Made by a program: the position numbers and the translations under genes. Shown here in pieces: positions 16,881 through 25,056 of a DNA stretch of 64,000 nucleotides. The first letter of the stretch is position 1; each line of letters starts with the position of its first letter. Below the pieces are notes generated by a model. It was given only the letters and a program-made list of their open reading frames with translations, had not been told where the DNA came from and did not search any database. Where the stretch lies: the NCBI GenBank assembly GCA_963811885.1, contig CAWETB010000015.1:992001-1056000 (forward strand), read 5' to 3'. This DNA is from Gaiellasilicea sp963811885. GTDB taxonomy: Bacteria; Actinomycetota; Thermoleophilia; Gaiellales; Gaiellaceae.

Positions 16881-18425
16881 TCAGGCGGCGCCGGTGAGCC
16901 GCAGCCCGGCGATCACCTCGTCCGCCGCACGCTCGCCCGTCTCCACAGCTCCGTTCAGGTAGCCCTGAGCGTCGATCGAGGTGTGCTCGCCGGCGAAGTG
17001 GCAGTTCCCCTCGGGCTCGCGCTCGACGCCCGCGAAGCTCGTGTACTGCCCGACCTTCCAGTACGAGTACGAGCCCTTCGCGAACGGCTTGCTCAGCCAG
17101 TGGTCGCGCACGACCTTGCCGTTCCAACGAGCGGAGACGCCGGGGAGAACGGGCTCGATTTGATTGAGGAACTGGTTCGCGCGCTGCGCCGGCGTGCCGC
17201 TGTCGAACGTCGCGCCGATCGTCCCGCCGGTGTAGTCGACGAGGATGCCGGAGCGGCCCGGCTGCGCGCGGGAAACCTCCCAGCTGCTCTGGTAGCCGCG
17301 GTCGGAGTACGTCTCGCCGCTGTAGCCCAGGTTCTCCCAGCGTCGGTTCGTGAACTGGACGTGGAGCTTCGAGTTCGTCGCCATCCCCTGCTGCTCGATC
17401 GCCTTGCGCTTGCGTGCCTTGAAGCCTGCGCTCGCGTAGTCGACGCTCGACCGGAGGACCGAGAACGGCAGCGCGAGCACGACCTTGTCCGCGACCACAG
17501 TCGTCGTCGGACCGTGGTCGAAGGAGAGCCGGAATGCTCCGTCGGAACGCTGCTCGATCCCGACGAGCTCCCAGCCGAGCGAGATCTGGCCCGGGAGGCT
17601 GCCGGCGAGGCGATCGGCGATCAGGTCGTTGCCGCCGCGGACATGGAAACGCTCGTCCGACTCGCCGAAGAGCGCGAGCTCGGTCTGCTTGACGAAGCCG
17701 ATCAGGTAGAGGAAGTTGAGCGCGCTCTGGACGTTGGTCTCGGCGCCGTATTCGATGTTGTACGCGACGTCCAGCAGCTGTGCGAGCTTCGAGTTGCGCC
17801 CGCCGGGGATCGTCTGGTCGAGGTACTCCGCGACCGACATCTGGTCGAGCTCGAACCCGCGCTGCGTGAAGCTGTTGTAGAGCGTCGGGTAGCCGGCGGC
17901 CTTCGTGTCGTCGCGCCAGATCTTCGACGGGCTCTGGATGTCTGCGGTCGCCTGCGCGAGGCTGTAGCGCTGGCCGTCGAACCAGGTCGTCAGCTCGACG
18001 CCCGGCGCCTCGGCCGCGTTGACGTCGTCGAGCTCGAGGTCGAGCTCGCGCGCAAGCCGCCGGATCTCGCGGTGGCCCGTGTCGATGAACTCGCCGCCGT
18101 GCTCCCCGAGCTGCCCGTCGTCGAAGACACCGCGGATCGTCCAGCAGCGCCCGCCGACGCGACCCGTTGCCTCGTAGACGTCGGCCCGGTAGCCCGCCTG
18201 CTTCAACCGGTATGCGCAGGTCAGCCCGGCAAGGCCGCCCCCGACGACGACGATCCGCGGGCCGGCCGCGGCGTGCGCGAGTCGGCTCAACGTGCCCGCA
18301 CCGGTGACCGCGAGCGCGAGCGCGCCCGCATCCCTGAGGAAGGCCTGCCGCGTCGAGCGCTGCTCGTCGGCGTGTGCCGCCTGAACCGTCGATTCGACCC
18401 ACCGCGCAAGCGGCGTCCGTGCCAT
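16881..18425 (-). CDS. FAD-dependent amine oxidase (flavin monoamine oxidase family)
   Basis: 514 residues. The N-terminus RSTRQAFLRDAGALALAVTG is close to a twin-arginine signal although RQ replaces RR, so export via Tat is uncertain. FAD-binding VVVGGGLAGLTCAYRL follows at ~56, then GGRCWT and HGGEFID typical of monoamine oxidases, and the C-terminal flavin site HFAGEHTSIDAQGYLNGAV. It should oxidise an amine or amino acid to the imine with H2O2 release. ATG at 18425 has GGGAGG nine bases upstream. The gap to the LuxR-type gene is ~65 bases, and they may be cotranscribed in the order oxidase then regulator. Confidence 0.85.
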   Translation of the reverse strand: MARTPLARWVESTVQAAHADEQRSTRQAFLRDAGALALAVTGAGTLSRLAHAAAGPRIVVVGGGLAGLTCAYRLKQAGYRADVYEATGRVGGRCWTIRGVFDDGQLGEHGGEFIDTGHREIRRLARELDLELDDVNAAEAPGVELTTWFDGQRYSLAQATADIQSPSKIWRDDTKAAGYPTLYNSFTQRGFELDQMSVAEYLDQTIPGGRNSKLAQLLDVAYNIEYGAETNVQSALNFLYLIGFVKQTELALFGESDERFHVRGGNDLIADRLAGSLPGQISLGWELVGIEQRSDGAFRLSFDHGPTTTVVADKVVLALPFSVLRSSVDYASAGFKARKRKAIEQQGMATNSKLHVQFTNRRWENLGYSGETYSDRGYQSSWEVSRAQPGRSGILVDYTGGTIGATFDSGTPAQRANQFLNQIEPVLPGVSARWNGKVVRDHWLSKPFAKGSYSYWKVGQYTSFAGVEREPEGNCHFAGEHTSIDAQGYLNGAVETGERAADEVIAGLRLTGAA

Positions 18426-18519
18426 CGCTCGCCTCCCGCCGCGAGCATGAACCCCAGTCGTTCAGAACGCAACCTTCGGAACTCAAGAGCCAAATAGGAA
18501 ATGACACAGATTCGTGTGA

Positions 18520-18612
18520 TCTCTTCTCGTCGGCATCGCCTGGAGCGTCGGCATCGCCGTGGCCTCCTACCTCTGGGCCAGACACCTCTACGCCAACAGG
18601 CGCTCGGCCTGA
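18520..18612 (+). pseudogene. C-terminal remnant of a membrane permease (ABC-2-like)
   Basis: The plus strand reads LLVGIAWSVGIAVASYLWAR followed by HLYANRRSA and a stop at 18612, a hydrophobic helix plus basic tail like the end of ABC-2-type permeases. An in-frame stop at 18517 cuts it off after only ~30 codons and there is no start, so it is a remnant. The assignment to ABC-2 is from the ending alone. Confidence 0.4.
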
Positions 18613-18637
18613 CGCCGGCCCACGCCGCAGTGACTCC

Positions 18638-19480
18638 TCAGGCGAACCGCTTGACGAAGTCGAGCGCCGTCTGGGCGACCTCCTGCCAGCCGTGGTCGAT
18701 GGTGAGCGAGTGGCCGCGGTTGGGCATCGCCTTGATCTCGGTGACGCTCGGGTTGCCCTTCTGCCGCTTGTAGGAAGCGTTGGCGATCGCCCAGGGAACT
18801 GTGTGGTCCTTCTCCCCGTCGAGGATCAGCAGCGGGCCCCGATCGGGGTTCTTCGTGTTCACCTTCGACTCGGTCCAGGGGTTGAGGTTGGCGTTGCCCA
18901 TCTGGGCCAGGGCGATCCCAGACCCGGCCACGTGGTAGGTGTCGTAGAGGCGCTTCGCTTCGTCCTCGTCGAGGGCGTTCGTCCAGCCGTATTTGAACTG
19001 GTCGAAGGTGAGCGTGATGGAACGGCCTCGATTCCGGGGGTTCAACAGGAACGGCCCACTCGCCTTGAGCGTGGAGATGGGCAGCGGCAGGACGCCGCGA
19101 AACACGCCCGGGTCGATGGCAACCGTGGCTGCCGAGAGCCCACGGCCGGCGAGCATCTGGGCGACCAGTCCGCCGGTCGAGTGCCCCATCACGGCGGGCT
19201 TCTTCTCGAGCTTGCCGATCACGTCAGCCGTGTGGTCGGCGACCTGCTTCAAGGTCTTCTTGGCGAGGACGTCCGGGTTCGCTCGGGCCTCCTCGACCGT
19301 TTCCGGATCGTCTGGCCAGTCCGGCGTCAGCGGCGCGTAACCGGCCTGCTCGAAGAAGTCCGCCCAGTTCGCCCAGCTGCTCGGCAGCAACCAGAGGCCG
19401 TGAATGAAGACGACCGGGGTGTTGCCAGAGGCGTTGGCCGCCTCGATCTCCCGGTTCTCGCGCTCGGAAATCGACGCCAT
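18638..19480 (-). CDS. Alpha/beta hydrolase
   Basis: 280 residues from ATG at 19480, which has GGGAG six bases upstream. Oxyanion strand VVFIHGLWLLPSSWANW, nucleophile elbow GHSTGG (Ser), Asp region LLILDGEKDHTVPW and catalytic His in MPNRGHSLTIDHG. It belongs to a broad group of small alpha/beta hydrolases common in soil bacteria; esterase or haloalkane-type substrates cannot be separated from sequence. No signal peptide. It is followed by the permease remnant and stands alone on its strand. Confidence 0.85.
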   Translation of the reverse strand: MASISERENREIEAANASGNTPVVFIHGLWLLPSSWANWADFFEQAGYAPLTPDWPDDPETVEEARANPDVLAKKTLKQVADHTADVIGKLEKKPAVMGHSTGGLVAQMLAGRGLSAATVAIDPGVFRGVLPLPISTLKASGPFLLNPRNRGRSITLTFDQFKYGWTNALDEDEAKRLYDTYHVAGSGIALAQMGNANLNPWTESKVNTKNPDRGPLLILDGEKDHTVPWAIANASYKRQKGNPSVTEIKAMPNRGHSLTIDHGWQEVAQTALDFVKRFA

Positions 19481-19563
19481 GCCCAACTCCCTTCGGTCGG
19501 GTGAGAGTCGACCCTATCGAAGCGATTGAGTTCAGGCAGTCGCGCCGGAGACCGAAGATGGAA

Positions 19564-19614
19564 AGGGCTGAGCGCCGCTCGCGAGCCGCCCTTGCCGCGG
19601 GGCTGCTCAGCCCT
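19564..19614 (-). terminator. Hairpin downstream of corA
   Basis: Ten-base arms AGGGCTGAGC and GCTCAGCCCT enclose a GC-rich 31-base interior; on the minus strand it is followed by TTTCC. The only other content of 19481-19756 is the upstream region of the hydrolase gene; I see no ORF there. Confidence 0.4.
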
Positions 19615-19756
19615 CTCGTCCGAGAGTCGGTAGGGCAGGGTTCCGGATCGACCCCCATTGCGCTCGCGGTTCCCCGCCAGTGACCCCGTCCTCGAACACT
19701 CGGGTATCTACCCGCGGATCCGGGCAACCGAAACGTCGGCTCTTGCGGTGGCGCGC

Positions 19757-20716
19757 TCAGATCCAGCGCCACAGCTTGGCGAGCGCGATCGTGACCGGCG
19801 CGATCAGCACGATCACAGCCAGCACCGCCCAGAAGAGCATCGGCTCGTCGAAGAGGCCGACCTTGAAGTTCATCCCCATCACGCCCGCGATCAGCGCTCC
19901 GGGGAGCAGGATCACCGAGGCGAGCGTGAGCACCTTCATGATCTCGTTCGTGCGGTGCCCGCCGCGGGCGATGAGGACGTCGAACGAACCGACGATCGCC
20001 TCGCGCGCGTCACGTGCCTCCTGCACGGTCGACTCGAACCGGCTCAGCAGGGACGCGAAGCGCTCGCCTGAGTCGTTGTCTCCCAATGCCTCGAGCTCGG
20101 GATGCGTGAGCGAGACGAGCGCAGATCGGTGCGCCGCAAGCGCGCGGCGGAGCTTCCCCACCTGCTTGCGCATCTCGATCAGGCGCTCGATGTCCTTCGT
20201 GCCCTCGGCATCGCCGCGCATCGCCTCGATGTCGAACTCCTCCAGCCGCTGCTCGATCCGCTCGAACGCGGCCGAATAGGAGCCGAGCACCCACTCGAGC
20301 AGCGCGGCCAGGAAGCCGGGGCCGTCGAGCGAGCCTGTGTCGCCGGAGCCCGAGACTCTGGACGCGAACTCCTCGAGCACCGGAATCGGCTCGTCGTGCG
20401 CAGTGATCACCCAGTTCTCGCCGACGACGCATTCGAGCCCGATCAGCTCGCCCTCGTCGCCCTCGTCAGGCGCGTAGGTGGTGACGTGGATGTAGCGGCC
20501 GTGGTCCTTGAAGACGGCGCGATCCTTCGAGTCGGCGAGACACTCGCGCGTGGCACTGTCGAGCCCGAATGCCTCCGCGACACGGTTCGCGTCCTCCTCG
20601 GAGTTGCGATCGACGTCGACCCAGAGCAGCTTCCCGCCGCGCAGCCGCTTCGGACGCTCGCCGAGATCATCGAGATGCTCGACCTGGTCGCGGTCGAAGA
20701 GGATCGCTTCGCTCAT
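19757..20716 (-). CDS. corA: CorA family magnesium/divalent cation transporter
   Basis: 319 residues. A long soluble N-terminal domain with coiled helices (FERIEQRLEEFDIEAMRGDA), then two C-terminal transmembrane helices with the selectivity signature GMN inside LIAGVMGMNFKVG, and a short basic tail LAKLWRWI. This matches CorA pentameric Mg2+/Co2+ channels. It is preceded, three bases upstream, by a tiny membrane-associated ORF (20720-20827), suggesting a joint transcript. ATG at 20716. Confidence 0.9.
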   Translation of the reverse strand: MSEAILFDRDQVEHLDDLGERPKRLRGGKLLWVDVDRNSEEDANRVAEAFGLDSATRECLADSKDRAVFKDHGRYIHVTTYAPDEGDEGELIGLECVVGENWVITAHDEPIPVLEEFASRVSGSGDTGSLDGPGFLAALLEWVLGSYSAAFERIEQRLEEFDIEAMRGDAEGTKDIERLIEMRKQVGKLRRALAAHRSALVSLTHPELEALGDNDSGERFASLLSRFESTVQEARDAREAIVGSFDVLIARGGHRTNEIMKVLTLASVILLPGALIAGVMGMNFKVGLFDEPMLFWAVLAVIVLIAPVTIALAKLWRWI

Positions 20717-20719
20717 CTG

Positions 20720-20827
20720 CTAGGCGGTCCTGAGCCGGCGACGCTGGCGCCTGCGATACGCGGAGCTCAAGAGGCGCCAAGCAATGCGGGCCCCCCACAT
20801 CAGCAAGATCGTACGCAGTCGGAGCAT
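20720..20827 (-). CDS. Possible 35-residue basic membrane-associated peptide
   Basis: ATG at 20827 has GGGAGG eight bases upstream; the peptide is amphipathic and very basic (LLMWGARIAWRLLSSAYRRR near the middle and end) and stops three bases before the corA start. The strong ribosome-binding site and tight spacing argue for translation. No homologue is recalled; it could be a CorA-linked small protein or only a coupling leader. Confidence 0.4.
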   Translation of the reverse strand: MLRLRTILLMWGARIAWRLLSSAYRRRQRRRLRTA

Positions 20828-20936
20828 GTCCACTACCTCCCTGTGATCGCTTCGACGAAGCTCAACGACGAGCCGCGTCACCCGAGTCAACGAGCCAGGG
20901 GCCTTTCCCGTTACGCAGCCGGAATCGCGACTTAGG

Positions 20937-21128
20937 TCAGCCGGTTGTGCATCCAACCTGCCACGAGACGCCGTGGCGGTCCGTGCACCAGCCGAAACGC
21001 GGGCTGAATCCGTAATCGTCGAGTGGCATCAGCACCGATCCGTCGCTGCTCAGTTGGCCGAACAGCTCGTCGACTTCGTCCGGCGTGTCACACGTCACGA
21101 AGATCGACATCGAGGGCGTGACCCTGCG
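20937..21128 (-). pseudogene. C-terminal remnant of a PhnB-like VOC protein
   Basis: The sequence PSMSIFVTCDTPDEVDELFG, then SPRFGWCTDRHGVSWQV matches the second half of PhnB/3-demethylubiquinone-methyltransferase-like VOC proteins. The N-terminal ~70-80 residues are missing, and homology ends just before the tRNA-fMet terminator at 21133. It looks like a gene cut by insertion or rearrangement next to the tRNA. Confidence 0.55.
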
Positions 21129-21132
21129 AAGC

Positions 21133-21157
21133 AAAAAGGCCCGCAAAGCGGGCCTTT
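21133..21157 (-). terminator. Intrinsic terminator of tRNA-fMet
   Basis: Nine-base arms AAGGCCCGC/GCGGGCCTT around AAA, followed on the minus strand by a run of five T. It lies three bases after the tRNA. Confidence 0.85.
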
Positions 21158-21159
21158 AA

Positions 21160-21233
21160 TAGCGGGGGCAGGATTTGAACCTGCGACCTCCGGGTTATGA
21201 GCCCGGCGAGCTACCTGGCTGCTCCACCCCGCG
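21160..21233 (-). tRNA. Initiator tRNA-fMet (CAT)
   Basis: The minus strand folds as a full cloverleaf with anticodon CAT in GGGCTCATAACCC, the three G-C pairs of the anticodon stem typical of initiators, acceptor strand CGCGGGG against CCCCCGC with an unpaired first base (C1-A72 type) and GGTTCAAATC in the T arm. These mark it as the initiator, not an elongator. CCA is not encoded. It is followed by a strong terminator. Confidence 0.95.
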
Positions 21234-21277
21234 TCGCGGCGTTCATTGTAGCGCAGCGGCTCGGGGATCGCAGCCGC

Positions 21278-22023
21278 TCAGGCGGCGCAGACATGCGAGT
21301 TGCGCTCGCGGTTACGGCCCTGCCACAAGTGCACTGCGAGGAAGCCGGCGCCGATCACGGCGATCCCGGCGACGGCGTCGAGCACGAAGTGGTTCCCGGT
21401 GACGACGACCGTCAGGATCACGAGCGGCGGATAGACGACCCTGCGACCCGCGTCAGCCTCGAGCGGCCGTAGCGGAAGAGGCCGATGCCGACGCCGAGCG
21501 CGTACGCGGCGTGCAGCGACGGAACGGCGGCGACGGGATTCGAGAACGCGGCCGAGGTGGGCGAGCCGATGTCGATCCCGGACAGGACGAGCAGAGTGTC
21601 CTCGAGCCCGACGCCCGCGAGCCGCGGCGGCGCGGTCGGGAAGAGCCAGTGCACGACGACCGAGATCGCCGTCGCGATCAGGAAGGCGTCGCGGAAGCTG
21701 CGGAAGCCGTCCCACGAGCGCCGGTAGAGCCAGACGAAGAAGATCCCCGTGAAGACGAAGTGGCCGACGAAGTAGAAGACGTTGAGCGCCTGCATCAGGT
21801 CGGGGATCGCAAGGAACGCCCGCTGCAGCGACTGCTCCCAGGCCACGCCGAGAGCCTCTTCGACCGCCTCGATCCGGCGCGCGTTCGCGAATGCCTCCGC
21901 CCAGTTCGGCTGCATGGCATGGCGCGCCACCTCGTACGCGGCGACAGCGCCGAGCACGACGGCGATCTGCGCGGCGGCGTCACGTCTCGCCAGGACCTCC
22001 CTGACGCGCGGCATCACTCGCAT
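21278..22023 (-). CDS. PAP2 superfamily membrane phosphatase (frameshift near 21465)
   Basis: About 248 residues with six hydrophobic helices. Conserved phosphatase motifs are in two frames: AVPSLHAAYALG (motif 2, SxHA) in the first, and VTGNHFVLDAVAG (motif 3 GNHFxxD) in the second, so one indel separates them. It is most like inositol-phosphorylceramide-synthase or phosphatidic-acid-phosphatase-type PAP2 proteins of actinobacteria and acts on a phospholipid or polyprenyl phosphate at the membrane. ATG at 22023; it diverges from the next gene across 27 bases. Confidence 0.75.
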
Positions 22024-22037
22024 TGAAACACCGTTGG

Positions 22038-22043
22038 TAGCAT
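22038..22043 (+). promoter_or_regulatory. -10 box (TAGCAT) for the gene at 22051
   Basis: TAGCAT, seven bases, then ATG; no Shine-Dalgarno sequence. Confidence 0.5.
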
Positions 22044-22050
22044 CGTCGCA

Positions 22051-22371
22051 ATGCCCCTTTTCTGGCTTGCGCTGGCCGTTGCCGTCGTGGCGGTGGTCGC
22101 CTCTTCAATCTATGTAACGCGCAAGGGGCTCGAGGCCTTCCGGGGCGCGAAACGGCTCAGCGGGACCGTCTCGTCCGAGCTCGAGCGGATCGAGGAGGCG
22201 AGCGGCCAGATCGAGGAGCATCTCGCGCGCGCGGAGCAGAGCGGCACGAGGCTCGAGGCCAAGCTCGAGCGGCTGAGGCGATCCCGTGCCCAGCTGAACG
22301 TGCTCACGAGCGCGATCGACGACGTCCGCGCCTCGATCGGGCGCGTGACGGCCGTTTATCCGCGCAAGTGA
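22051..22371 (+). CDS. Unknown membrane-anchored coiled-coil protein
   Basis: 106 residues: one N-terminal helix (FWLALAVAVVAVVASSIYV), then a predicted coiled coil rich in Glu/Leu/Arg (SSELERIEEASGQIEEHLAR). The architecture suggests a bitopic membrane protein with a cytosolic oligomerising domain. It overlaps the Ppx gene by four bases (GTGA), so the two are translated together. I recognise no family. Confidence 0.6.
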   Translation: MPLFWLALAVAVVAVVASSIYVTRKGLEAFRGAKRLSGTVSSELERIEEASGQIEEHLARAEQSGTRLEAKLERLRRSRAQLNVLTSAIDDVRASIGRVTAVYPRK

Positions 22372-23261
22372 GGGTCGCGGCGGTCGACCTCGGCACGAAC
22401 TCGACCCGGCTGCTCGTCGCCGACGTGAACGGCGCGCTCGACGAGGTCGTCCGAAGGCTCGCGATCACCCGCCTCGGCGAGGGCGTCGACGAACGCCGCC
22501 GCCTCCTCCCCGTTCCGATCGCACGTGTCCGCAACGTGCTCTCCGACTACCGGCGCGAGCTCGAGGCGCTCGGCGCCGAGCGCACGCTCTGCATCGCGAC
22601 GAGCGCCGTCCGCGACGCCGAGAACGGCGAGGCGTTCCTCGGCGAGATCGAATGGAGCTACGGCTTCACGACCCGGCTGCTGACCGGCGACGAGGAGGCC
22701 GAGCTGACGCTGCGCGGCGTCGGCGCACTCGAGCCCGGGACGCTCGTCCTCGACATCGGCGGCGGCTCGACCGAGGTGCAGGTCGTCGGCAGCGCCGTCC
22801 AGGAGAGCCTCGACGTCGGCTGCGTGCGGATGACCGAGCGCTTCGGCGAGGACGTCCCGGCGATCCGGGAGCACGTACGGGCGCTGCTGCCGAGCGCGCG
22901 GCCGGAGCGGGCCGTCGGCGTCGCCGGCACCGTGACCACGATCGCCGCCCTCGATCTCGGGCTGACCGAGTACGACCCGGACCGGATCCACCGGCACAGG
23001 ATCTCGCGCGAAGCTGTCGCGGAACAGACGGCCCGGCTCGCGTCGATGACGGTCGAGGAGCGGGCGCGGATCATCGAGCCGGGGCGGGCGCCGGTGATCG
23101 TCGCCGGTGCGGCGATCCTGTCCGAGGTGCTCGATTTCTACGACCTCGATGCGATCGAGGCGAGCGAGCGGGACATCCTCCACGGGGCCGCGCTCGCGGC
23201 GGCCGAGCTGCCGGCGCCGGAAGAGGGCGCAGCGCCGCCCGGCGCCTACACCTGCTGCTAG
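22368..23261 (+). CDS. Ppx/GppA family exopolyphosphatase/pppGpp phosphatase
   Basis: 297 residues, the short actinobacterial form. ASKHA-fold motifs: DLGTNSTRLLVADV (phosphate 1), SAVRDAENGEAFL, and DIGGGSTEVQVVG (phosphate 2); GVAGTVTTIAALDLG is also typical. These enzymes hydrolyse polyphosphate or guanosine pentaphosphate. Lacking the C-terminal HD domain, it resembles mycobacterial PPX1/PPX2. GTG at 22368 overlaps the preceding gene; its stop overlaps the end of the convergent CBS gene. Confidence 0.85.
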   Translation: MRVAAVDLGTNSTRLLVADVNGALDEVVRRLAITRLGEGVDERRRLLPVPIARVRNVLSDYRRELEALGAERTLCIATSAVRDAENGEAFLGEIEWSYGFTTRLLTGDEEAELTLRGVGALEPGTLVLDIGGGSTEVQVVGSAVQESLDVGCVRMTERFGEDVPAIREHVRALLPSARPERAVGVAGTVTTIAALDLGLTEYDPDRIHRHRISREAVAEQTARLASMTVEERARIIEPGRAPVIVAGAAILSEVLDFYDLDAIEASERDILHGAALAAAELPAPEEGAAPPGAYTCC

Positions 23262-23659
23262 CCCTCGTCCTCGGGCGGTGGCTCGTCCTCGGCCAGCCGT
23301 CGCTGCAGCACCGCGCGTGAGAGCACGCCGACGAGCCGTCCGTCCTCGAGCACGGGCACGCGCTCGAGGTCCTGCTCCTCGAGAAAGCGGAACGCCTCGT
23401 CGAGGGGGAGCTCGGAGCCGATCGTGTTCAGCGGCACCTCGACGACCTCCCGCAACGCCGTCGTGCGCGGGTCGCGCCCCGCGGCGACGATCTCGCGCAC
23501 GAGCGTCTTCCGGGTGACGACGCCGAGGAAGCGCCCCTCGTCGCTGACGAAGAGGGCACGCACCTCCGGCCGGTCGAGCGCCTCACCGGCCTCCTGTGCG
23601 GTCGCGCTGCCGTCCAGCTGCGGCGGGTCGACGACCATCGCATCGCGCACCCTGTCCAT
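23258..23659 (-). CDS. Two-CBS-domain protein
   Basis: 133 residues made of two CBS motifs (residues ~5-55 with VRALFVSDEGRFLGVVTR, and ~70-120 with LERVPVLEDGRLVGVLSR), followed by an acidic tail. CBS pairs bind adenosine nucleotides and act as energy sensors or scaffolds. Its ATG overlaps the stop of the glutamate dehydrogenase gene (TGATG), so they form a coupled operon; a regulatory link to that enzyme is plausible but unproven. Confidence 0.85.
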   Translation of the reverse strand: MDRVRDAMVVDPPQLDGSATAQEAGEALDRPEVRALFVSDEGRFLGVVTRKTLVREIVAAGRDPRTTALREVVEVPLNTIGSELPLDEAFRFLEEQDLERVPVLEDGRLVGVLSRAVLQRRLAEDEPPPEDEG

Positions 23660-24945
23660 CAGGGGTACAGGCCGCGGGCGTCGAGCGCCGCGGCGACCTC
23701 GCGAATCCCGGCGACGAGCGCCGCGGTGCGAAGGGTGATCTCGCGTTCCTGCGAGATCTCCCAGACGCGGTCGAAGGCGTCGTTCAGCTTCTCCGCCAGC
23801 TTGTCGCGGATCTCGTCGCGGCCCCAGAAGAGGCGGCCGAGGTCCTGCACCCACTCGAAGTAGGAGACGGTGACGCCGCCGGCGTTCGTGAGGATGTCGG
23901 GCAGGATCGGGATCCCACGCTCGGCCAGGATCGCGTCGGCCTCGAGCGAGGTCGGGCCGTTCGCGCCCTCGGCGATCATCCGCGCCTGGATCCGCGGCGC
24001 GTTCTCCTCCGTCACCTGATCCTCGCGCGCGGCGAGGACGAGGATGTCGCAGGGCAGCTCGAGCAGCTCCTCGTTCGAGATCCGCGTTCCGGTCGGCCAG
24101 TCCTCGAGCGACCCGTGCTCGGCGGCGAACTCGCTCATCTTGTGCACGTCGAGCCCGTCCGGGTCGTGGACGCCGCCGGAGACGTCCGAGACGGCGATCA
24201 CGGTCGCGCCGCGGTCGGCCAGCTCGTGCGCGGCAATGCCGCCGACGTTGCCGAAGCCCTGGACGACGCAGCGCTGCTCGGCGAGGTTCCAGCCGAGCCG
24301 CTCGCAGGCGCGTGCGGTCACCATCACGACACCGGCGCCCGTCGCCTCGTGACGGAAGACGGAGCCGCCGATCGAGATCGGCTTGCCCGTGACGATCTCC
24401 GGCACGGCGTGGCCGACCTGCATCGAGTAGGTGTCCATCATCCACGCCATCGTCTGCTCGTTCGTCGCCATGTCGGGGGCGGGGATGTCCTCCTGCGGCC
24501 CGATCACCGGCAGCAGGTCGGACGTGAAGCGGCGCGTGAGGCCCTGGATCTCCCGCTGCGACATCTCGCGCGGGTTGCAGCGGACGCCTCCCTTCGCTCC
24601 TCCATAAGGGAGCCGTAGAAGCGCGCACTTCCAGGTCATCCAGACGGCGAGCGCGGCACACTCGCCGAGCGTCACCTCCGGGTCGTAGCGAATCCCGCCC
24701 TTCGTCGGCCCGAGCACGGACGAGTGCTGGACGCGGTAGCCGGCGTAGACGACGCGCCGGCCGCTGTCGAGCTTGACCGGGACGGAGAGCATGACTGCGC
24801 GCTCGGGGTAGCGCAGGCGCTCGGCGACGGCGTCGGAGATGTCCGCGTAGGGCAGCGCCTGCTCGAACTGGGCGATCGCGGTCTCGAAGAGCGGCGTGTC
24901 CCATTCGAGGTGCGCATGCGCTGCGGACTCCTCGATCTTGGCCAC
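23659..24945 (-). CDS. gdhA: Glutamate dehydrogenase family (Glu/Leu/Phe/Val dehydrogenase)
   Basis: 428 residues. N-terminal catalytic domain with the substrate segment KGGIRYDPEV and catalytic Lys in LPYGGAKGGVRCNP; the Asp motif PAPDMATNEQTMAWM; and the Rossmann domain with GFGNVGG. Length and motifs match class I hexameric glutamate dehydrogenases, which interconvert glutamate with 2-oxoglutarate and ammonia; the coenzyme is not certain. GTG at 24945 is fixed by a TAGACT box six bases upstream (leaderless). It lies right after the tRNA-Leu on the same strand. Confidence 0.9.
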   Translation of the reverse strand: MAKIEESAAHAHLEWDTPLFETAIAQFEQALPYADISDAVAERLRYPERAVMLSVPVKLDSGRRVVYAGYRVQHSSVLGPTKGGIRYDPEVTLGECAALAVWMTWKCALLRLPYGGAKGGVRCNPREMSQREIQGLTRRFTSDLLPVIGPQEDIPAPDMATNEQTMAWMMDTYSMQVGHAVPEIVTGKPISIGGSVFRHEATGAGVVMVTARACERLGWNLAEQRCVVQGFGNVGGIAAHELADRGATVIAVSDVSGGVHDPDGLDVHKMSEFAAEHGSLEDWPTGTRISNEELLELPCDILVLAAREDQVTEENAPRIQARMIAEGANGPTSLEADAILAERGIPILPDILTNAGGVTVSYFEWVQDLGRLFWGRDEIRDKLAEKLNDAFDRVWEISQEREITLRTAALVAGIREVAAALDARGLYP

Positions 24946-24951
24946 GGCGGC

Positions 24952-24957
24952 AGTCTA
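24952..24957 (-). promoter_or_regulatory. -10 box (TAGACT) of gdhA
   Basis: TAGACT, six bases, then GTG at 24945. Lies nine bases after the 3' end of the tRNA-Leu. Confidence 0.55.
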
Positions 24958-24965
24958 GTTTCAGA

Positions 24966-25049
24966 TGCCGGGGGCGGGAGTCGAACCCGCACGGCCGTGA
25001 GGCCGGCCGATTTTAAGTCGGCCGCGTCTGCCAGTTCCGCCACCCCGGC
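24966..25049 (-). tRNA. tRNA-Leu (TAA)
   Basis: An 84-base class II cloverleaf on the minus strand: acceptor GCCGGGG/CCCCGGC, anticodon loop CTTAAAA with TAA, long variable arm (GGCCTCACGGCC) and T arm GGGTTCGACTCCC. Discriminator A; CCA not encoded. Confidence 0.95.
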
Positions 25050-25056
25050 GGGCGGC

